Source: Gammaproteobacteria bacterium (GTDB taxonomy: Bacteria > Pseudomonadota > Gammaproteobacteria > Pseudomonadales > Azotimanducaceae). From it: 64,000 nt of DNA. Each line of letters begins with the position of its first letter. Within the stretch, counting starts at the first letter, position 1. Below are positions 42,829 through 52,216 of the stretch, in pieces. The notes under the pieces are model-generated. The model was given only the letters and a program-made list of their open reading frames with translations. It did no database searches and had not been told where the DNA came from. The stretch is from contig JAPOYV010000038.1 in assembly GCA_026706385.1 (NCBI GenBank), positions 1 through 64,000 on the forward strand, written 5' to 3'. The position numbers and the translations under genes are program-made.

Positions 42829-44823
42829 CTAGCCAATGGCGTGCTCTTCGCCGCCCTGCAGGTCCACGAACCGGCGATAGGGCCCGTCCGCTTTCGCCAT
42901 CAACGCGTCGTGCGCCCCGATGTCACGCACCTCGCCGTCTTCCAGGAAGACGATGCGGTCCGCGCGCCGGATCGTCGACAGCCGGTGTGCGATGACCACC
43001 ACCAGCCGACCGGCGGCGGCTGCCCGCAGCGATCGCACCAAGGCGTTTTCGGCTTGCGGGTCGAGGGCGGCGGTCGGTTCGTCCAGGATGAGGATCCGGG
43101 TGTCGCGGACCAGGCCGCGGGCGATGCAGAGGCGTTGCTTCTGGCCGACGCTCAAGGTGTCTCCAGAGCGTCCGAGTTCGTGGTCGAGGCCGCCGGGGAG
43201 GTCGGCGATGAAGTCCATCGCGCCGGCGGTCTCGCAGGCCCGGATCAGATCGTCGTCCGTGGCGCGCGGGTTGGCCAGCAGCAGGTTGCTGCGAATCGAC
43301 TCGTTCTGGAGCAGGTGTTCCTGGAAGACGTAGCTGACTTGGCTGCGGAGGGACTCCGTGTCGACTCCGGCGATGTCCATGCCGTCAATCAGCACGCGGC
43401 CTTGCGTCGGCCGGTAGTAGGCCGGAACAAGGTAGGCGAGGCTCGTCTTGCCGGCACCTGTCGGCCCCACCACCGCGACCAACTCGCCGACTCTGAGGTC
43501 GAGGCTCACGTCGCGCAACGCCTGGTGGCCGTTGGCGTAGCGCAAGCTCACTTGGTCGAACCGGACGCCTTCGCGTATCGGCGGTAACGCGATCCCCTTG
43601 GCGCGCGGTTCCTCCACTTCCATGTCGAGGAAGAAGAACACCCGACGGACGGCGGCAATGTCGGACTGCACGCCGATCCAGATCATCCCGAGAGCCAGAC
43701 CCGAGCCGCCGATCGTGAGGGCGAGCTCGATCAGGACGAAATAATCGCCCGGACTCATGACACCCGCGAAGATCCGGTTGACGACGAAGACGGTGACGAA
43801 AATCGCGAGGAGACCCGCGATGATCTGGTAGATGAAGCCGATGCCGATGCCGGTCAGGACGACATGCCGGAACCGCCGGAACGACTCCCGGCTGCGGCTC
43901 TCGACGCGTTTCGTCTCCCGGTCCATGCCGCCCAGGCTCTGCACGGCGTGCAGATTGCTCATGCTCTCTTCGATGGCATTCGTGGTCGCGGTACCCGAGG
44001 CGCGACTCGCCTGCTGAATACGGCGAACGAACCCCGACAGGGGCACCGTGACGAAGAAGGAGATGGGCAGTACCGCCAGCGACACCCAGATGATCTCCGG
44101 GGCGACGCCGCTGTAGCTCGTGCCCATCAGGTAGAGGGCGATCAAGACGCCGACAACCGTGAACAATGGCCACAGAGTGAATGCCGAGCACACGCCGGGG
44201 AGATCGGGTGCGTCGTACATCACTCGGTAGACGGAGTCGCCGATTCGATGGTCGTCGATCGTCGCCATCGGCAATCGCGCCAGCCGTGCGAACAACTGCG
44301 TCCGGAAACCGTTGGCCAGCCGCTGGTTCAACCGGATGTCCACCAAGAGTTCGACGGCGCCGAACAACCCGGACATGCCGCTTCCCCCGGCGCTCAGCTT
44401 GCCCTCGGAGACCGTCGCACTGTCACGGCCCTGCTCCAACGGGATGCCCAGGCCCCCGCGGCCAAAGACTAGCAGGAGACCGATGAACATCGCGGACATG
44501 GTCAGCATGATCTCCATGGGCGACATGTCGCGAACCAGGTCCACGAAGGGCTCGAAGTAGGGCGGAACCGGAACTTCCGTCGTGTCGAAGGGCTCCTGCA
44601 GGATCACCTGGTCGATCAGGATCTTGCCGGTCCACGGGGCAATCAGCCCGGGAATGAGGGCAACGAACGAGAGGCCGATCTTCGCGGCGAACAACCCCTT
44701 GACGGTCGCCAAGTAACGTAGGCAGCGCCAGACCAGCCTCGCAGCATCCCGGTTGGAAACCGCAGGATTGACATCGACCCGGTCGTCGAAGGCGGCCGGC
44801 GGTACGGCTACGGCGTCACTCAT
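42829..44823 (-). CDS. ABC exporter half-transporter (permease fused to ATPase)
   Basis: A 664-aa protein. A six-helix type I exporter domain (about 30-400) is followed by a nucleotide-binding domain: Walker A VVGPTGAGKTSLAY, signature SVGQKQR preceded by DTL, Walker B ILILDEPTAAL and H-loop VIAHRLST. It overlaps the 3' end of the preceding ABC gene by 8 bp, and the two almost surely form a heterodimer. ATG 44823 removes a spurious N-terminal extension. The exported compound is unknown. Confidence 0.88.
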   Translation of the reverse strand: MSDAVAVPPAAFDDRVDVNPAVSNRDAARLVWRCLRYLATVKGLFAAKIGLSFVALIPGLIAPWTGKILIDQVILQEPFDTTEVPVPPYFEPFVDLVRDMSPMEIMLTMSAMFIGLLLVFGRGGLGIPLEQGRDSATVSEGKLSAGGSGMSGLFGAVELLVDIRLNQRLANGFRTQLFARLARLPMATIDDHRIGDSVYRVMYDAPDLPGVCSAFTLWPLFTVVGVLIALYLMGTSYSGVAPEIIWVSLAVLPISFFVTVPLSGFVRRIQQASRASGTATTNAIEESMSNLHAVQSLGGMDRETKRVESRSRESFRRFRHVVLTGIGIGFIYQIIAGLLAIFVTVFVVNRIFAGVMSPGDYFVLIELALTIGGSGLALGMIWIGVQSDIAAVRRVFFFLDMEVEEPRAKGIALPPIREGVRFDQVSLRYANGHQALRDVSLDLRVGELVAVVGPTGAGKTSLAYLVPAYYRPTQGRVLIDGMDIAGVDTESLRSQVSYVFQEHLLQNESIRSNLLLANPRATDDDLIRACETAGAMDFIADLPGGLDHELGRSGDTLSVGQKQRLCIARGLVRDTRILILDEPTAALDPQAENALVRSLRAAAAGRLVVVIAHRLSTIRRADRIVFLEDGEVRDIGAHDALMAKADGPYRRFVDLQGGEEHAIG

Positions 44824-46765
44824 CGGCCGCACTCGCCGCACCGACGGTTTCCGCCGCAACGAACGCGCGGTAGTTCCCATTCGGGATCGCCATCAGTTCG
44901 TCGTGACTCCCGACCTCCGCAAACCTCCCGTTGTCTAGAAACGCGATCTGATCCGCCTGGCGGATCGTGGACAGTCGGTGGGTGATAACGAAGAGAACGC
45001 GCTGCCGGCCCCAGTCCGAGAGGTTCTGCAAGACGCGCTGTTCCGTCTCGGCATCGAGCGAGGCGGTCGGTTCGTCGAGAATCAGGATCGGCGTATCGCG
45101 AACAATGGCCCGTGCGATCGACAGGCGCTGGCGTTGACCGGTCGACAGCTTGCCGCCGCGCTCGCCCAGTTCCGTGGCGTAGCCTTGGGCCATGGCGGCG
45201 ATGAAGTCGTCCGCGCACGCGACCCTCGCCGCGGTGCGGATCCGCGCCGGTGTCGCATCACGGGTGGCGTAGCCGATGTTGTCGGCCACCGTGGCCGCAA
45301 AGAGCACGTTCTGCTGCAGCGCGATGGCGACGTTCTCGCGGATGCTGTCGATGGCGATATGCTTGAGATCGACGCCGTTGACGGTGATGGCCCCAGCGTC
45401 CGGGTCGTAGAGCCGGAGCAGGAGCGACATGAGGGTGGTCTTCCCCGAGCCGGTCGCACCGACGATGGCCGTGATCGTCCCGGCTTGCGCGGTCAAGTCG
45501 ACACCGCGCAGAACCGGCTGATCCGCCTCGTAGGCGAACGCGACGTTCGTGTAGCGCACCTCCCGGATCGGGACCGGCATGTGGACGGCGTCCGCCCGGT
45601 CTGTCACGCCGGGCTCCAAGTCGAGCAGGTAGTAGGCACGGGTCAAGCCCATGGCCATGTCCAGTGCGCGGCACCACGTGATGAACAGGAAGTTGTACTT
45701 GCCGATCAGGTCGCCGTTGTTGCCGCGGGCCGTCTGGAAGGCACCGAGGTTCCAGACCGTGAACGTGAGGATGAAGGCGAACAGTCCGCCGAGGAACGTC
45801 GGGGTTTCGGCGACCGTCCAGTCCGCCATGAGGTAGTCGGCAACGATCAGCACCACGCCCGCGATCAGGGCCATGGCGATCAGGAACCACATGATCTCGC
45901 GGCGCAGGAAGAAGGCGTAGTCGAGCGCGGTGTGCGAATCGCGGTCGAAGCGCGCCACCGCGATGCCCTCGGCCTGGTTGGCTTTCAGGACGCGCACCCC
46001 CTGTGCCACTTCCTGGATGCGCGAGGTCACGTTGCTGTTGCTCTGCCGTGCGAGCCAGGACAGCCGTTGGATTCGGGGCGTCCACCACACGGCAAGCAGG
46101 AAGATCGGCACGCAAGCCGCGGTGAACAACAGGCCCAGGGTCGGGCTGAAGAACCACACGATGATGAACGCGCCGACGAGCGCGATGCCTTGCTCCAACG
46201 GGTCGAGGATGATCGTCGCGATGACGTTGCTGACCATGCGGCTGTCCTGGAATACCCGGTAGATCGCATCGCCCGTGCGGGCATGGCTTTGGGTCTTCAG
46301 GGACAGGTGCTCGGCGTTGGCGATCATCCGCACACGCAAGTTCTGGTTGATCGCCTGGCCGATCCACGTCTCCCAGTACACCACTCCCAGGCTGTCGAGC
46401 AGCATGCGGAATACGATCGTGAAGAGGACGGCGTAAAGGATGATGCGGGTCAAGACCACGCCGCGCTGTTCGACCGTCAGTGCCTCGGCCTCGACGTAGC
46501 TCGAGTCCACGAACAACAGCGCTCGCTGCGCCGGGGCGATCGGCTGCGCATCCAGCACGGCGTTGTTGAAGAGGTCGGAGCCGCTGATGGCGATGTAGCC
46601 GGATACCAAACCGATGCCCATGGCCAGCGAGAACCAGGCGACGACGTGCCAGACAACCGGCCTGATGTAGGGCCAGGTCCGCCCGAGCAACTTGGCCACC
46701 TCGACAAACGAGACGGGCGGCGGTGCAACCAAACCGCCCGGACCGGCGGCGGGCGTGGAGGACAC
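44816..46765 (-). CDS. ABC exporter half-transporter, partner of the downstream ABC gene
   Basis: A 649-aa type I exporter half. The membrane domain (about 40-375) includes the IGQAINQNLRVRMIANAEHL coupling region. The ATPase domain has Walker A IVGATGSGKTTLMSLL, signature KLSTGQRQRLSIAR, Walker B PILILDEPTASLD and H-loop VITHRLST. The start is GTG 46765, 5 bp after the VOC gene's stop; a longer frame into that gene is not credible. Operon order is VOC protein, this half, then the 664-aa half. Heterodimeric exporters of this kind move lipids, peptides or drugs. Confidence 0.88.
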   Translation of the reverse strand: MSSTPAAGPGGLVAPPPVSFVEVAKLLGRTWPYIRPVVWHVVAWFSLAMGIGLVSGYIAISGSDLFNNAVLDAQPIAPAQRALLFVDSSYVEAEALTVEQRGVVLTRIILYAVLFTIVFRMLLDSLGVVYWETWIGQAINQNLRVRMIANAEHLSLKTQSHARTGDAIYRVFQDSRMVSNVIATIILDPLEQGIALVGAFIIVWFFSPTLGLLFTAACVPIFLLAVWWTPRIQRLSWLARQSNSNVTSRIQEVAQGVRVLKANQAEGIAVARFDRDSHTALDYAFFLRREIMWFLIAMALIAGVVLIVADYLMADWTVAETPTFLGGLFAFILTFTVWNLGAFQTARGNNGDLIGKYNFLFITWCRALDMAMGLTRAYYLLDLEPGVTDRADAVHMPVPIREVRYTNVAFAYEADQPVLRGVDLTAQAGTITAIVGATGSGKTTLMSLLLRLYDPDAGAITVNGVDLKHIAIDSIRENVAIALQQNVLFAATVADNIGYATRDATPARIRTAARVACADDFIAAMAQGYATELGERGGKLSTGQRQRLSIARAIVRDTPILILDEPTASLDAETEQRVLQNLSDWGRQRVLFVITHRLSTIRQADQIAFLDNGRFAEVGSHDELMAIPNGNYRAFVAAETVGAASAADE

Positions 46766-46769
46766 CGTT

Positions 46770-47156
46770 TCAGTCGCTGTAGGACACCAACTCGACGCTG
46801 ACGCCGTCCGGCGCGCGCACGAAGGCGATCTGCACGCGACCCCCGCCCCTAGGCTCGACCATGAACTCCGCACCCTTGCTCTTGAGCTCGGCGACCGCCT
46901 CGGCCATGTCGTCGACCTCGATCCCGATATGGTCCAGGCCGAGGCAACTGTGGGGACCCGCTCCCTGTTGCGTCACGTTCTCTAGCACCGTGGAAATCAA
47001 GATCACTTGACCTCCCAGCTTGAGGTTTGCCCGCGGTAGGCCGTTGGCGCCCTTCGAGGCTTCGATCTCGGCGCCGAACATCCTCTCGTAGAACGCCCCC
47101 GCCGCCATGGCGTCATGGCTCATCAGGTGGATGTGGTGCGGTGCAAAGCGAGGCAT
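46770..47156 (-). CDS. VOC-family (glyoxalase/dioxygenase) protein
   Basis: A 128-aa single VOC module. HHIHLMSHD gives the first metal ligand region, and AAGAFYERMFG the typical helix. GLDHIGIEVDDMAEAVAEL is the second repeat with its His, and APDGVSVELVSY the terminal Glu. Functions in the family range from glyoxalase and extradiol dioxygenase to antibiotic sequestration. AAGGGAG lies upstream of ATG 47156. It is the first gene of the ABC exporter operon, so a role in processing or shielding the exported molecule, for example resistance, is possible. Confidence 0.83.
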   Translation of the reverse strand: MPRFAPHHIHLMSHDAMAAGAFYERMFGAEIEASKGANGLPRANLKLGGQVILISTVLENVTQQGAGPHSCLGLDHIGIEVDDMAEAVAELKSKGAEFMVEPRGGGRVQIAFVRAPDGVSVELVSYSD

Positions 47157-47278
47157 AGGTGGCTCCCTTGTTGATCCGCGGAGCAGACACGTCCGTACGG
47201 CAGGTTACATCATGCGGCTTGCTGGCACGCCCCAAGACGATCCGCCACAATGCTCGTTCACGGACCATGGGGCACCCG

Positions 47279-48253
47279 ATGAACGCAAAGACGCTGACCG
47301 CCGTCATCACCCTGGGATCGTTGGCGATTGCGCCCGCATGGGCTGAAGAGTCGTCCGCCGTAACCGCAACCACGGTTGCCACCTGGGCAACGGAACTCTC
47401 GAACGCCGGCCGTTGGGGCGACGACGACCAACTCGGCACCCTGAACTTGATCACGCCAGCCGTCCGCGTGGCTGCCGCCAAGCTGGTCACCGAGGGCCAT
47501 TCCGTGTCGATGGCGCATCCGCTCCTCTCCGAGCGTGCCGCCGACAATACGACGCCGTTCGAACATCGCATGCAGGCCACGCCCGAGCAGGCGGGAGGTT
47601 GGGCGACGGACACCTGGGCCATCATGTTCCACGGCTTCGCGCACTCGCACATCGACGCCCTCTGCCACCTCGCCTACGACGGCAAGTACTACAACGGCTT
47701 CCCGATGGCGGAGACGACGGCGGCGGGCTGCAAGAACCTGTCGATCGCCAACATCGGCGACGGCATCTTTACGCGCGGTGTGCTCATGGACATCCCCATG
47801 CTCAAGGGCAAGCCGTGGCTGGAGCCCGCCGAAGCGGTGCAGGTTGCCGATCTCGAAGCCTGGGAGAAGCAGGCCGGCGTGCAAGTCGGCCCGGGCGATG
47901 CCGTCCTGTTGCACACCGGGAGATGGATCAGACGGGCCGAAAAGGGTCCGCACGAGGGCGGCTATCCGGGCTTCCACGCCTCCGTCGTGCCCTGGCTTAA
48001 GGAACGGGATGTGGCGGTCGTCGGCACCGATGGCGGCCTCGACGTCTATCCGTCAGGCATCGACGGCGTCGGCGCGCCGGTGCATACGCTGGTGCTGACG
48101 GCGCTCGGAATGCCCGTCCTGGACGTCATGGACCTGACCGACGTTGCCGCTGCGGCTGCGGAACGCAAACGCTGGACATTCCTGTTGACCGCCGCGCCGC
48201 TACGGGCCGAGGCGGGAACCGGGTCGCCGATCAACTCGATCGCGACATTCTGA
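47279..48253 (+). CDS. Secreted cyclase-family (kynurenine formamidase-like) hydrolase
   Basis: A 324-aa exported metal hydrolase. A signal peptide (TLTAVITLGSLAIAPAWA) precedes the cyclase fold. GTLNLITPAVRVAAAKLV, HGFAHSHIDALCHLAYDGKY (the H-x3-D-x3-H zinc motif), VLMDIPMLKG, VQVGPGDAVLLHTG and VVGTDGGLDVYP mark the family. Members hydrolyse N-formylkynurenine or lactone-like substrates. A CACAAT -10-like box lies 33 bp before ATG 47279. An in-frame ATG at 47267 would add four residues. It is divergent from the VOC/ABC operon. Confidence 0.85.
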   Translation: MNAKTLTAVITLGSLAIAPAWAEESSAVTATTVATWATELSNAGRWGDDDQLGTLNLITPAVRVAAAKLVTEGHSVSMAHPLLSERAADNTTPFEHRMQATPEQAGGWATDTWAIMFHGFAHSHIDALCHLAYDGKYYNGFPMAETTAAGCKNLSIANIGDGIFTRGVLMDIPMLKGKPWLEPAEAVQVADLEAWEKQAGVQVGPGDAVLLHTGRWIRRAEKGPHEGGYPGFHASVVPWLKERDVAVVGTDGGLDVYPSGIDGVGAPVHTLVLTALGMPVLDVMDLTDVAAAAAERKRWTFLLTAAPLRAEAGTGSPINSIATF

Positions 48254-48270
48254 CGTTCACCGCGCGCGAC

Positions 48271-49941
48271 TCAACCCATGTCTGTCGCGCTGGTAGGCGA
48301 CTGGATGATCAGGTTGAGGATCTCCCGGCTGGTGACCGAGCCGCGGAACGCCCCGGTGTCCTCGTCGACGATGGGGAGCACCGTCAGCCCGTGCTCCGTC
48401 ATCCGCTGCAGCACGTCCTCGAGCAACTCGTCGAGGGAAGCCGTTGGCGGCTCCCGGCTGACCACGTTGCGCAGCGGCGTGCTCGCCCATTCGCTCTTCG
48501 GCAGGTAGCGAAGCTTCCCCAAGGAGACCACGCCGACCAACTCGTCGCCGTCCACGACGACGTAGTCCTGCTGCTGGGGCACGACCCAACGGTCCGCGAA
48601 GTCGCGCACGCTCATCGTGGGCCGCGCGTAGTGGTTGATCGAACTCATCACGTCCCGGACGGTGACGGCATCGAGCGCGAACCGAAGCAGGTTCGGCGGC
48701 AGGAAGTCCGGCATCGGCGTTTCCGCAGATGGTTCCGCCGTCCTCGTCGCTCGCCGAACCGTGTACGAGATCGCTGGCGGCATGAGGATGATGTAGCCGA
48801 ACATGATCAGGACCAGCAAAGAGAACAGATCCTGCTCGATGATGCCCGCGTTGAAGAACAACAGGAGCAGGGCGATCTCCGCGGCCCCCTTGGCCATCAA
48901 CCCGGTTGCCAGCGGCAGCGAGATGTTTAGGCGCGTGAGTTGGGCGCCGACGACGGCGCCGAGGACCTTGCCCAACATCGGCACCGTCACCAGTGCGACG
49001 ATCGTCCACAGCGGCAACGCGGTGAACGACAGGCTCAGATGCAGTCCGGCCGATGCGAAGAACAAGGGCACGAACAGCCCCTCCGCCGTGCTGCGAATGC
49101 CGGGCAGCACGTCTTGGCGCACCTGCCTCGGGAGGCGCGAGAGCGAAGCGCCGAACAGGAGCGCGCCGAGCGTCCCGTGCAGACCGATCTTCTCGGCGCC
49201 GACCACCATCAGGAATAGCCCGCCCAGCAACAGCCCAAACGAGAGCTGCGGGACATTGAGCACGCGCTTGAGGAACACGATCACGTGCGGCAGAACGCGC
49301 GTCGAGAGCAACCACGAGGCGACGGTGAAGCCGACGATCCCGCCGAGCAGCATCAAGACCCCGACAAGGCTGAACCCGTCCTGCGAACCGAACGCGAACG
49401 CACCGTGGCCCGAGGTCTCGAACGTGAATCCCACAACGAGCAATGCGATCAGTTCGGCGATGATCACTGTCGTGAAGATCTGCAAGCCGATGGGTTCGCG
49501 CAAACGCCCGTCATCCGCGAGCACCTTCGCGACCACGCCGAGGCTCGACAGGGCCAGGATGCCCGCGAGCGCCACGGCTTGCGGGAAGTCGAGGCCCAAG
49601 CCGAAGTCGATCAGGATGTCGGACGTCACTGTGAGCCCGACGGCCAAAGAGATCAGCACCGAGATCGTTGCGGCGACGAAGAACCGGCCGCGGATCACCG
49701 CCACGAAACTGGTGATGTCGATCTCGTCGAGGCCGATGAGGAAGAAGAAGATGAACACGCCGATGCTGAGCACGAACTGCAGCTCGACCGTCGGCTGCAC
49801 GAGGCCGGTGAGCGGGCCGAGAAGGATGCCGGCGACCGTGTAGGCGACGATGGAGTTGATGCGCCCGCGCCGGAAGAGGCCTTCCAGGAGCTTCGCCACG
49901 AGCATGAGGAGCCCGATGGACAGCAGCGAGTCATCGATCAT
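48271..49941 (-). CDS. CPA2-type cation/proton antiporter with tandem CBS domains
   Basis: A 556-aa protein. An N-terminal Kef-like transport domain of about 12-13 helices begins SIGLLMLVAKLLEGLFRRGR, with INSIVAYTVAGILLGPLTG and IFFFLIGLDEIDI. ALALSS-type and GAVVGAQLTRLNISLP stretches follow. After about residue 420 there is no TrkA-N domain; instead two CBS motifs appear: VRDVMSSINHYARPTMSVRD with YVVVDGDELVGVVSLGKL, and LRNVVSREPPTASLDELLED with LPIVDEDTGAFRGSVTSREI. CBS pairs bind adenylate ligands, so transport may respond to energy charge or c-di-AMP-like signals. The stop lies 18 bp from the convergent cyclase gene. Confidence 0.87.
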   Translation of the reverse strand: MIDDSLLSIGLLMLVAKLLEGLFRRGRINSIVAYTVAGILLGPLTGLVQPTVELQFVLSIGVFIFFFLIGLDEIDITSFVAVIRGRFFVAATISVLISLAVGLTVTSDILIDFGLGLDFPQAVALAGILALSSLGVVAKVLADDGRLREPIGLQIFTTVIIAELIALLVVGFTFETSGHGAFAFGSQDGFSLVGVLMLLGGIVGFTVASWLLSTRVLPHVIVFLKRVLNVPQLSFGLLLGGLFLMVVGAEKIGLHGTLGALLFGASLSRLPRQVRQDVLPGIRSTAEGLFVPLFFASAGLHLSLSFTALPLWTIVALVTVPMLGKVLGAVVGAQLTRLNISLPLATGLMAKGAAEIALLLLFFNAGIIEQDLFSLLVLIMFGYIILMPPAISYTVRRATRTAEPSAETPMPDFLPPNLLRFALDAVTVRDVMSSINHYARPTMSVRDFADRWVVPQQQDYVVVDGDELVGVVSLGKLRYLPKSEWASTPLRNVVSREPPTASLDELLEDVLQRMTEHGLTVLPIVDEDTGAFRGSVTSREILNLIIQSPTSATDMG

Positions 49942-49962
49942 GGTGAGGCGACCAGGTGTTGC

Positions 49963-51102
49963 TTACGCCATGCACTCGTAGAACGTCTTGCCGAGGCCGC
50001 CACCCCGGCCATCGCCCACGATGGCCGCCTTCATCTGGTTCATCACGTAGGACAGGCACACCCGGGCGGGTTCGTCCACCACGATCGTCGAACCACCCGC
50101 ACCGCCCCAGAACATGGCCTGGTCGTTCGGCGACATCGGCATCAGCTCGCTCGGGAAGGCAAACCCCAGGCCGAAGCGGATCGGCATCATCAGCACGGCG
50201 TCCCGACCGTTGGTCTGTTCTTCGCGCATGAAGCGGCAGCCGGAAGGCGACAGGATCTCCACCCCGAACGCCTTGCCGTCGTTCGCCAGCGGGGTCTGCG
50301 CACGCACCACGGCCCGGGCGTTGCCGTGCCCGCCGGCGGCGGGGATCTCGGCCCGCCGCCACGTGACGGTGTTCACGGCTTCCGTGCCAGCCGCCGCCGA
50401 CGCGAACACCCGGGCCGGGATGGAATCCGGATCCATGGTGGCGAATCCACCGGGCGGTCGCGCGTCGTCGGGGATGATCTCGGCAACCCGGGGAAACACG
50501 GCGTCGTCCATGCCGATATGGAAGTCCGCGCCCAGGGGCTGCGCGATCTCCTCGCGGAAGAACTGGCCGATCGAGCGCCCCGAGATCCGCCGCACCAATT
50601 CCCCGATCAAGTAGCCCTGGGTCACGGCGTGGTATCCGCTTTGCGTGCCCGGCTCCCACCACGGTGCCTGGCGTTCGAGATTGGCGATGCAGCCCTCCCA
50701 GTCGTACAGGCCTTCGGCACCGCCGAGCGCCGGATCGAATCCCGGAACGCCAGCGGAATGGCTCATGAAGTGCCGCACCTCCGTGTCCTGCTTGCCGTTC
50801 TGGCCGTACTCCGGCCAGTAGTGGGTGACCTTGGCATTGAAGTCCAGTTGGCCGCGGTCGGCCAATATGAAGGCACACAGGAAGGACATGGTCTTGGTGG
50901 TGGAGTAGACGTTGACGATGGTGTCTTCCTGCCAGGGCCGGGTGCGCGCCTTGTCGGCATGGCCCGCCCAGAGGTCGACGACGAACTCGCCCTCGACCGT
51001 GGCCGCGAACGTCGCCCCCACATCACCGTATTCCGTGAAATTGCGCTCGAAGGCATCGCGCACTTGGGCGTAGCGTTCGTCGCAGAAGCCGTGAATGTCC
51101 AT
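49963..51102 (-). CDS. Serine hydrolase, class C beta-lactamase/esterase family
   Basis: A 379-aa protein of the beta-lactamase/EstB fold. VNVYSTTKTMSF provides S67-x-x-K70, HYWPEYGQNGKQD and HFMSHSAGVPGF are the typical LLxHxSG segment, SGYHAVTQG gives the Tyr, and FWGGAGGSTIVVDEPAR replaces the K-T-G motif. No signal peptide is visible, so a cytoplasmic esterase or transacylase is likelier than a true beta-lactamase. ATG 51102 begins just before the conserved region, with GGAAGAAG upstream; the frame continues upstream without similarity. The antiporter gene follows after 21 bp. Confidence 0.86.
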   Translation of the reverse strand: MDIHGFCDERYAQVRDAFERNFTEYGDVGATFAATVEGEFVVDLWAGHADKARTRPWQEDTIVNVYSTTKTMSFLCAFILADRGQLDFNAKVTHYWPEYGQNGKQDTEVRHFMSHSAGVPGFDPALGGAEGLYDWEGCIANLERQAPWWEPGTQSGYHAVTQGYLIGELVRRISGRSIGQFFREEIAQPLGADFHIGMDDAVFPRVAEIIPDDARPPGGFATMDPDSIPARVFASAAAGTEAVNTVTWRRAEIPAAGGHGNARAVVRAQTPLANDGKAFGVEILSPSGCRFMREEQTNGRDAVLMMPIRFGLGFAFPSELMPMSPNDQAMFWGGAGGSTIVVDEPARVCLSYVMNQMKAAIVGDGRGGGLGKTFYECMA

Positions 51103-51208
51103 CTTCTTCTTCCCGTAGCCTGACTTGGAAGCAAGTGGACGATTGTAGCCACCGTCGGCCAAGTGCGTGCGGCTACAATGGATTCGTGACGGGTAAAGGG
51201 GTCTTACG

Positions 51209-52180
51209 ATGAAGGATTTCGGCGGCAAGATCGCGGTCGTGACCGGTGGCGGCACGGGAATGGGCCGCGCGCTCGTGCGACAACTCGTCGCCGAGGGGTG
51301 CCATGTGGCGACCTGCGACATCATCGCGGAGAACCTCGCCGAGACGGTCGAGTTGGCGACCGCCGAGGCGGGGCAAGGCGCGCGGGTTACGAGCGCCCTG
51401 TGCGACGTGGCGGTCGAGGACCAGGTCGTCGCCTTCCGCGACCACGTCCGCGATGCGTTCGAGACCGAGCACATCAACCTGCTGTTCAACAACGCCGGCA
51501 TCGGCGGTGGCGGCAGCTTCATCGAGGACAGCCGCGACGAATGGGAACGCACGTTCAACATCTGCTGGTACGGCGTCTACTACACGGCGCGGGCGTTCCG
51601 CGAGATGCTCGTCGCGAGTGCCGGCCACGGCGGCGGCCACATGGTCAACACCAGCAGCGTCAACGGCTTTCGCGCCTCGCTCGGTGGCAACATCCCGCAC
51701 ACGGCGTACAGCGCGGCGAAATTCGCCGTCAAGGGATTTTCCGAGGCGCTCATCAACGACTTCCGATTCAACGCGCCGCACCTCAAGGTGTCCGTGGTCA
51801 TGCCCGGCCACGTCGGCACGGAAATCGGCGTCAACACGGGCCGGATCCTCGGCTACCGCGAGCCGAAGGACTGGACGGCCGACGACATCGCCCGCGCCCG
51901 CAAGCAACGCGCGACCATGGGCGTGCCCGACGAGAGCCTGGACTCCCTCGACGACGACGCCTTCCGCGCCGAGATGCAGCGACGCCGCGAGCGGTACCGG
52001 GAGGCGCCGGTGTCACCCGCCCAGGCGGCCGAGATCATCCTCGACGGCGTCCGGCGCGAGAACTGGCGCATCTTGGTCGGCAAGGACGCCGTCGCGCTCG
52101 ACGAGGCGGTGCGGCAGACGCCGCTCGAGGCCTACGACCTCGACTTCAGCGCCAAGGTCTGGGCCAGCATGGCCGACTGA
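51209..52180 (+). CDS. Short-chain dehydrogenase/reductase
   Basis: A 323-aa classical SDR. VVTGGGTGMGRALVRQL binds the cofactor, CDIIAENL the adenosine ribose, FNNAGIGGGG follows, VNTSSVNGF carries the Ser and YSAAKFAVKGFSEAL the YxxxK pair. About 60 residues after MPGHVGTEIGVNTGR extend the usual core with charged helices (DDDAFRAEMQRRRERYRE) and a SPAQAAEIILDGVRRENWRI segment. That tail occurs in many fatty-acyl or steroid-type SDRs. A TACAAT -10-like box lies 35 bp before the ATG. The hydrolase gene follows 36 bp downstream. Confidence 0.87.
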   Translation: MKDFGGKIAVVTGGGTGMGRALVRQLVAEGCHVATCDIIAENLAETVELATAEAGQGARVTSALCDVAVEDQVVAFRDHVRDAFETEHINLLFNNAGIGGGGSFIEDSRDEWERTFNICWYGVYYTARAFREMLVASAGHGGGHMVNTSSVNGFRASLGGNIPHTAYSAAKFAVKGFSEALINDFRFNAPHLKVSVVMPGHVGTEIGVNTGRILGYREPKDWTADDIARARKQRATMGVPDESLDSLDDDAFRAEMQRRRERYREAPVSPAQAAEIILDGVRRENWRILVGKDAVALDEAVRQTPLEAYDLDFSAKVWASMAD

Positions 52181-52216
52181 AACGCAACCTGTACTCACAA
52201 CATCGCGGAGAAACGC

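Noticed and set aside
44978-46801. A 607-aa plus-strand frame antisense to the ABC exporter
   Set aside because: The minus-strand frame has all ABC motifs; the antisense frame is a high-GC artefact lacking any domain.
49963-51561. Extended 532-aa start for the serine hydrolase
   Set aside because: The added 153 residues are Ser/Thr/Ala-rich antisense of the SDR gene; the conserved protein begins at 51102.
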